Under the pieces are notes generated by a model that was given only the letters and a program-made list of their open reading frames with translations, did no database searches and was not told the DNA's origin. DNA of 7,128 bases from an uncultured Rikenella sp. (GTDB lineage: Bacteria; Bacteroidota; Bacteroidia; Bacteroidales; Rikenellaceae), in NCBI RefSeq assembly GCF_910577125.1, contig NZ_CAJTMN010000099.1:1-7128 (forward strand). The letters are read 5' to 3'. Shown here one piece after another: positions 4,952 through 7,128 of this stretch. Positions within the stretch are counted from its first letter, which is position 1. Each line of letters starts with the position of its first letter. The position numbers were made by a program, and so were the translations under genes.

Positions 4952-6175
4952 TTATTTCTGTTTTTGTCTGGCCGCCCCGTCGGCCGGCGACAGACCGATC
5001 CGGACGAAGACCGGATTGTGATCCGACCACGGCAGCGCGTCGGAGCGGTATTCGAGCGTCTCGAACCCCGGGGCGTGAAAGATGTAGTCGATCCGGAGCA
5101 TCGAGAAGAGCCGGTTGTAGGTGTAGGCGAATCCGCTGCCGGCATTGACGAAGGTGTCGTCCAGTCCGCCGCGCATCTTGCGGTAGGTGTACGAGACCGG
5201 CGTGTCGTTGAAGTCGCCCGTGACGATCGCCGGATAGGGCGACGTGCCGATCATCCGCGAGATGGTGTCGACCTGTACGGCCCGGCGGCGATAGTTGTCG
5301 CGCAGCCGTCCCGCGAGGCTCCGGACGAACTGTTCGGTCTCCTTGTCTCCCCGCATGTCGAGCCGTTCGACGCGGTCGCGGCTCCATTCGTCCACCTGGG
5401 TGGACTGGAGGTGGTTGTTGAAAATCCGCAGGGTGTCGCGCCCCGGGAGCAGGTCGGCCCGGAGCATGGTGTTCCGCGACCCTTCGAACAGGGTGCCGCT
5501 CGCTTTGAGGATCGGTATCCGGCTGAAGATCGCCACGCCGTACCCCACGTCTCCCTCACCGCCAGAGACGAAGTGGTAGGCCCGATAGGGCCACTCGCGG
5601 TAGAGGCTGTCGATCAGCCGCACGTCGTCGCGGTTCATCGTCTCGTACTCCTGGAAGCAGACGATGTCGGGCTGCAGGCGCTGCACGTAGGCGGCCACGC
5701 TGTCCACCACCCGCCGGTATCCGTCGTGCCGGGTCTGTCCGTAGGCGAAGCCGTGGACGTTGTAGGTGAGGATCGAGAGCCGCTGGGGATCTTTCTTGGC
5801 GGATTGCCGTGCGGCCGTGTTCTCTGTCGGGTATGCTTTGCGGAAGTCGAAGCGGACGAGGGTGCCGAGGTGTCCGAGTCCGATCAGCAGGGTGACGGCC
5901 GGCACCAGCGCCCACCACCGCCACCGGATCATCCACACGAGCAACAGGATAAAGTTGCCGAAGAAGAGGAACGGGGCGCCGAGGCCGAAGAAGGCGAAAA
6001 TCCAGCTCCGCTCCGGGCTGATGCCGGTGCTGAGATAGGCCATCACGAGTGCGCCGGCGAACAGGACGGTCACCAGAACGAGCAGCAGGTGGAGCAGGGT
6101 GCGCCACCACCGTTTCGGCTGGCTCTGGTCGATGTAGTAGTAATTGCTTCCGGTGTTGTAACGGTTGGCGCTCAT
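4952..6175 (-). CDS. Membrane-anchored endonuclease/exonuclease/phosphatase-family protein
   Basis: This 407-residue protein has three membrane segments at about 24-48, 58-83 and 86-107, followed by a complete EEP domain from about 131. The catalytic residues of the fold are all recognisable: Asn in LTYNVHGF (N139), Glu in VCFQEYE (E176), His in FNNHLQS (H255), Asp and Asn in TGDFNDTP (D321, N323), Asp in RIDYIF (D363) and the Ser-Asp-His of SDHNPVF (384-386). The fold serves DNases, phosphodiesterases and lipid or inositol phosphatases, and the substrate cannot be read from the sequence. Positive residues precede the first segment (KRWWR) and lie between the second and third (RWRWW). By the positive-inside rule the N-terminus is cytoplasmic and the catalytic domain periplasmic, which argues against a role in chromosomal DNA repair. 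The basic tail ends KQKQK-like. It begins 19 bases after the rhomboid stop. Confidence 0.88.
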   Translation of the reverse strand: MSANRYNTGSNYYYIDQSQPKRWWRTLLHLLLVLVTVLFAGALVMAYLSTGISPERSWIFAFFGLGAPFLFFGNFILLLVWMIRWRWWALVPAVTLLIGLGHLGTLVRFDFRKAYPTENTAARQSAKKDPQRLSILTYNVHGFAYGQTRHDGYRRVVDSVAAYVQRLQPDIVCFQEYETMNRDDVRLIDSLYREWPYRAYHFVSGGEGDVGYGVAIFSRIPILKASGTLFEGSRNTMLRADLLPGRDTLRIFNNHLQSTQVDEWSRDRVERLDMRGDKETEQFVRSLAGRLRDNYRRRAVQVDTISRMIGTSPYPAIVTGDFNDTPVSYTYRKMRGGLDDTFVNAGSGFAYTYNRLFSMLRIDYIFHAPGFETLEYRSDALPWSDHNPVFVRIGLSPADGAARQKQK

Positions 6176-6194
6176 CGGAGGGAGAGGGGGGGTA

Positions 6195-6893
6195 TCAGTA
6201 ATAAATTTTGCCGGTTCGTTTCCAGATCCGGAGCAGGATGAAGCCGAAGAGCATCCCGCCGACGTGTGCGAAGTGGGCGATGTTCGACCCCTGCTGGGTC
6301 ACGCCGAGGAAGAGCTCCAGCACGCCGTATGCGACGACGAACCACTTGGCTTTCATCGGAATCGGGGGGATGAGGAGCATGATTCGGTCGTTCGGATGGA
6401 ACATGCCGAAGGCGAGCAGCACGCCGAACACGGCTCCCGAGGCGCCGATGGTGACGATGCGGTCGGCCCATGCTTGCAATTGGGCGGGCATGGTTTCGGC
6501 ATAGCCGAGTCCGACGAAATGGTTGTATTCGATCCAGTTGACTCCCAGGTTGCACAGCCCGGCCCCCACGCCGCAGATCAGGTAGTAGGCCAGAAATCGT
6601 CCCGACCCCATGTCGTATTCGAGCACGCGGCCGAACATCCAGAGGGCGAACATGTTGAAGAACAGGTGGTCGAATCCTCCGTGGAGAAAGAGGTAGGTGA
6701 GGGGTTGCCAGATATGGAAGTCGGCCGATTTCCAGAAGTGGAGTCCGAAGAGGTCGATCATGCGTTCGCCGCCGACTCCTTCGGGCAGTAGGATCTGGGC
6801 CAGAAAGACGACGACGGTCAGGATGATGAGGTTCATGACCACGCTGCTGCGGGGCGCTCCGGCGCGTGGGCCGAAGATGTTGCTGTTGTTCAT
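6195..6893 (-). CDS. Rhomboid-family intramembrane serine protease
   Basis: Rhomboid proteases cut membrane proteins within or near their membrane segments using a Ser-His pair. This 232-residue product has six likely membrane segments (about 18-37, 64-90, 99-120, 146-164, 182-198, 206-223), the basic six-helix bacterial form. Key motifs are all there: HGGFDHLFFNMF (H76, N80) in the second helix, the catalytic Ser in GASGAVFG (S152) and the catalytic His in AHVGG (H210). It is therefore predicted to be active. The ATG at 6893 gives a short polar N-terminus before the first helix; no ribosome-binding site or TAnnTTTG box is evident upstream. It is the first gene of the run and is followed closely by the EEP gene. 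The natural substrate is unknown, and the family includes housekeeping membrane quality-control members. Confidence 0.94.
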   Translation of the reverse strand: MNNSNIFGPRAGAPRSSVVMNLIILTVVVFLAQILLPEGVGGERMIDLFGLHFWKSADFHIWQPLTYLFLHGGFDHLFFNMFALWMFGRVLEYDMGSGRFLAYYLICGVGAGLCNLGVNWIEYNHFVGLGYAETMPAQLQAWADRIVTIGASGAVFGVLLAFGMFHPNDRIMLLIPPIPMKAKWFVVAYGVLELFLGVTQQGSNIAHFAHVGGMLFGFILLRIWKRTGKIYY

Positions 6894-7005
6894 TCGTTTC
6901 CGATTTCTTGTATGTGGTGAGGATCGGGCTTATGCGGTTCTTTGTGTCGTTTTTTTTGAGTGGCGGGCGGCTGCTTTGGGGCAGCGACAGTCTCGTTCGG
7001 GGTAG
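6894..7005. other. Gap upstream of the rhomboid gene
   Basis: This gap should contain the promoter of the rhomboid-EEP-dapD operon, but I find no TAnnTTTG box on the minus strand. A small hairpin, GCTGC-TTTGGG-GCAGC, lies near 6970-6985. An A-run (minus strand, opposite the T-run at about 6950-6957) is also present. I see no gene here. Confidence 0.4.
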
Positions 7006-7082
7006 TCTCCGGATAGCGGCTGCCATTGGGGTAGACCGGGCCAACGTTGGGGTAGCGGCTGCCGATTAAGGCCGAGGCTGCC
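7006..7082 (-). repeat. Four tandem units of an 18-21-base repeat
   Basis: On the minus strand, in order: GGCAGCCTCGGCCTTAATC (7064-7082), GGCAGCCGCTACCCC plus six bases (7043-7063), GGCCCGGTCTACCCCAAT (7025-7042) and GGCAGCCGCTATCCGGAGA (7006-7024). The consensus is close to GGCAGCCGCTACCCCAAY. In one frame the last three read GSRYPN, GPVYPN and GSRYPE, but unit lengths of 19 and 21 break the frame elsewhere. The array lies between a cassette end with its terminator and the rhomboid gene. Confidence 0.65.
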
Positions 7083-7104
7083 AATAAAACACCCTGTGGG
7101 TGCC
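7083..7104 (-). terminator. Intrinsic terminator behind the right-edge cassette
   Basis: On the minus strand, CACCC-ACA-GGGTG forms a 5-bp stem followed directly by TTTTATT. It starts four bases past the TAA of the cassette end at 7107-7128. Neither complete cassette has such a signal, so the right-edge one may be the end of a transcribed gene. Confidence 0.5.
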
Positions 7105-7106
7105 GT

Positions 7107-7128
7107 TTATTCCGAGAGGCAACGCAAC
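7107..7128 (-). pseudogene. 3' end of another FISUMP-like cassette or gene, cut by window edge
   Basis: Only LRCLSE and the TAA stop are visible. The bases are identical to the ends of the two complete cassettes, including the four bases after the stop. Because the rest lies outside the window, it could be a full-length expressed gene, a single cassette, or the last member of a tandem array. The terminator that follows favours a transcribed gene. Confidence 0.55.

Noticed and set aside
4920..5387. Upstream extension of the dapD frame
   Set aside because: The open frame continues into the EEP gene only by chance; the part upstream of 4919 is Arg/Pro-rich out-of-frame EEP sequence, and DapD is complete from 4919.
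4928..6241. A 437-codon plus-strand frame opposite the EEP gene
   Set aside because: It is a shadow of the EEP coding strand. Its composition (Glu, Val, Gly, His-rich, no motifs) is typical of antisense frames in GC-rich genes.
7006..7082. CRISPR array
   Set aside because: The units are 18-21 bases, adjacent, and lack spacers; no cas genes are present.
6890..7084. A 64-codon minus-strand frame with G-S-R-Y-P-N repeats ahead of the rhomboid gene
   Set aside because: It is made of the short repeat units and a low-complexity tail, overlaps the rhomboid start, and has no family match that I recognise. I report the repeats instead.

Overview
The window looks like a piece of a GC-rich Bacteroidota chromosome, most likely Bacteroidales and possibly Alistipes or a relative. 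The evidence is the style of the encoded proteins (MutS, DapD, a membrane-anchored EEP protein and a rhomboid protease), a Bacteroidota-type -7 promoter box (TATCTTTG) just upstream of mutS, and the lack of Shine-Dalgarno sequences before the starts. The genus is an inference; no rRNA or other marker gene is present.

Layout. Four intact genes all lie on the minus strand. mutS (714-3443) stands alone. A tight three-gene run reads rhomboid protease (6195-6893), membrane-anchored endonuclease/exonuclease/phosphatase-family protein (4952-6175), then dapD (4092-4919). Its gaps are 19 and 32 bases, so it is probably one operon. A stem-loop followed by a T-run lies past dapD.

The three long gaps (1-713, 3444-4091, 6894-7128) hold a different kind of material. 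Each contains the C-terminal end of a FISUMP-like (Fibrobacter succinogenes major paralogous, C-type-lectin-like) protein: 24-206 on minus, 3538-3738 on plus, and 7107-7128 on minus cut by the window edge. A fourth begins at the left edge (1-12, minus), directly behind the first, so at least two lie in tandem there. These pieces have no credible start codon. Their 3' ends are almost identical (42 of 43 bases between the two complete ones), their 5' borders match, and their interiors differ strongly in sequence and length. This resembles a reservoir of C-terminal cassettes for recombination into an expressed surface-protein gene. No complete gene and no recombinase is in view.

The same gaps carry three long two-part hairpins (221-294, 426-498, 519-594) and a possible fourth (3899-4004), three copies of a GC-rich repeat of about 50-60 bases with two in opposite orientation on either side of mutS, and units of about 19 bases with consensus GGCAGCCKCTACCCCAAY.

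Functionally, mutS is DNA mismatch repair, dapD is lysine/diaminopimelate synthesis, and the two membrane proteins are a predicted intramembrane protease and a predicted phosphodiesterase facing the periplasm. The cassettes and repeats around these core genes are the part worth a second look.
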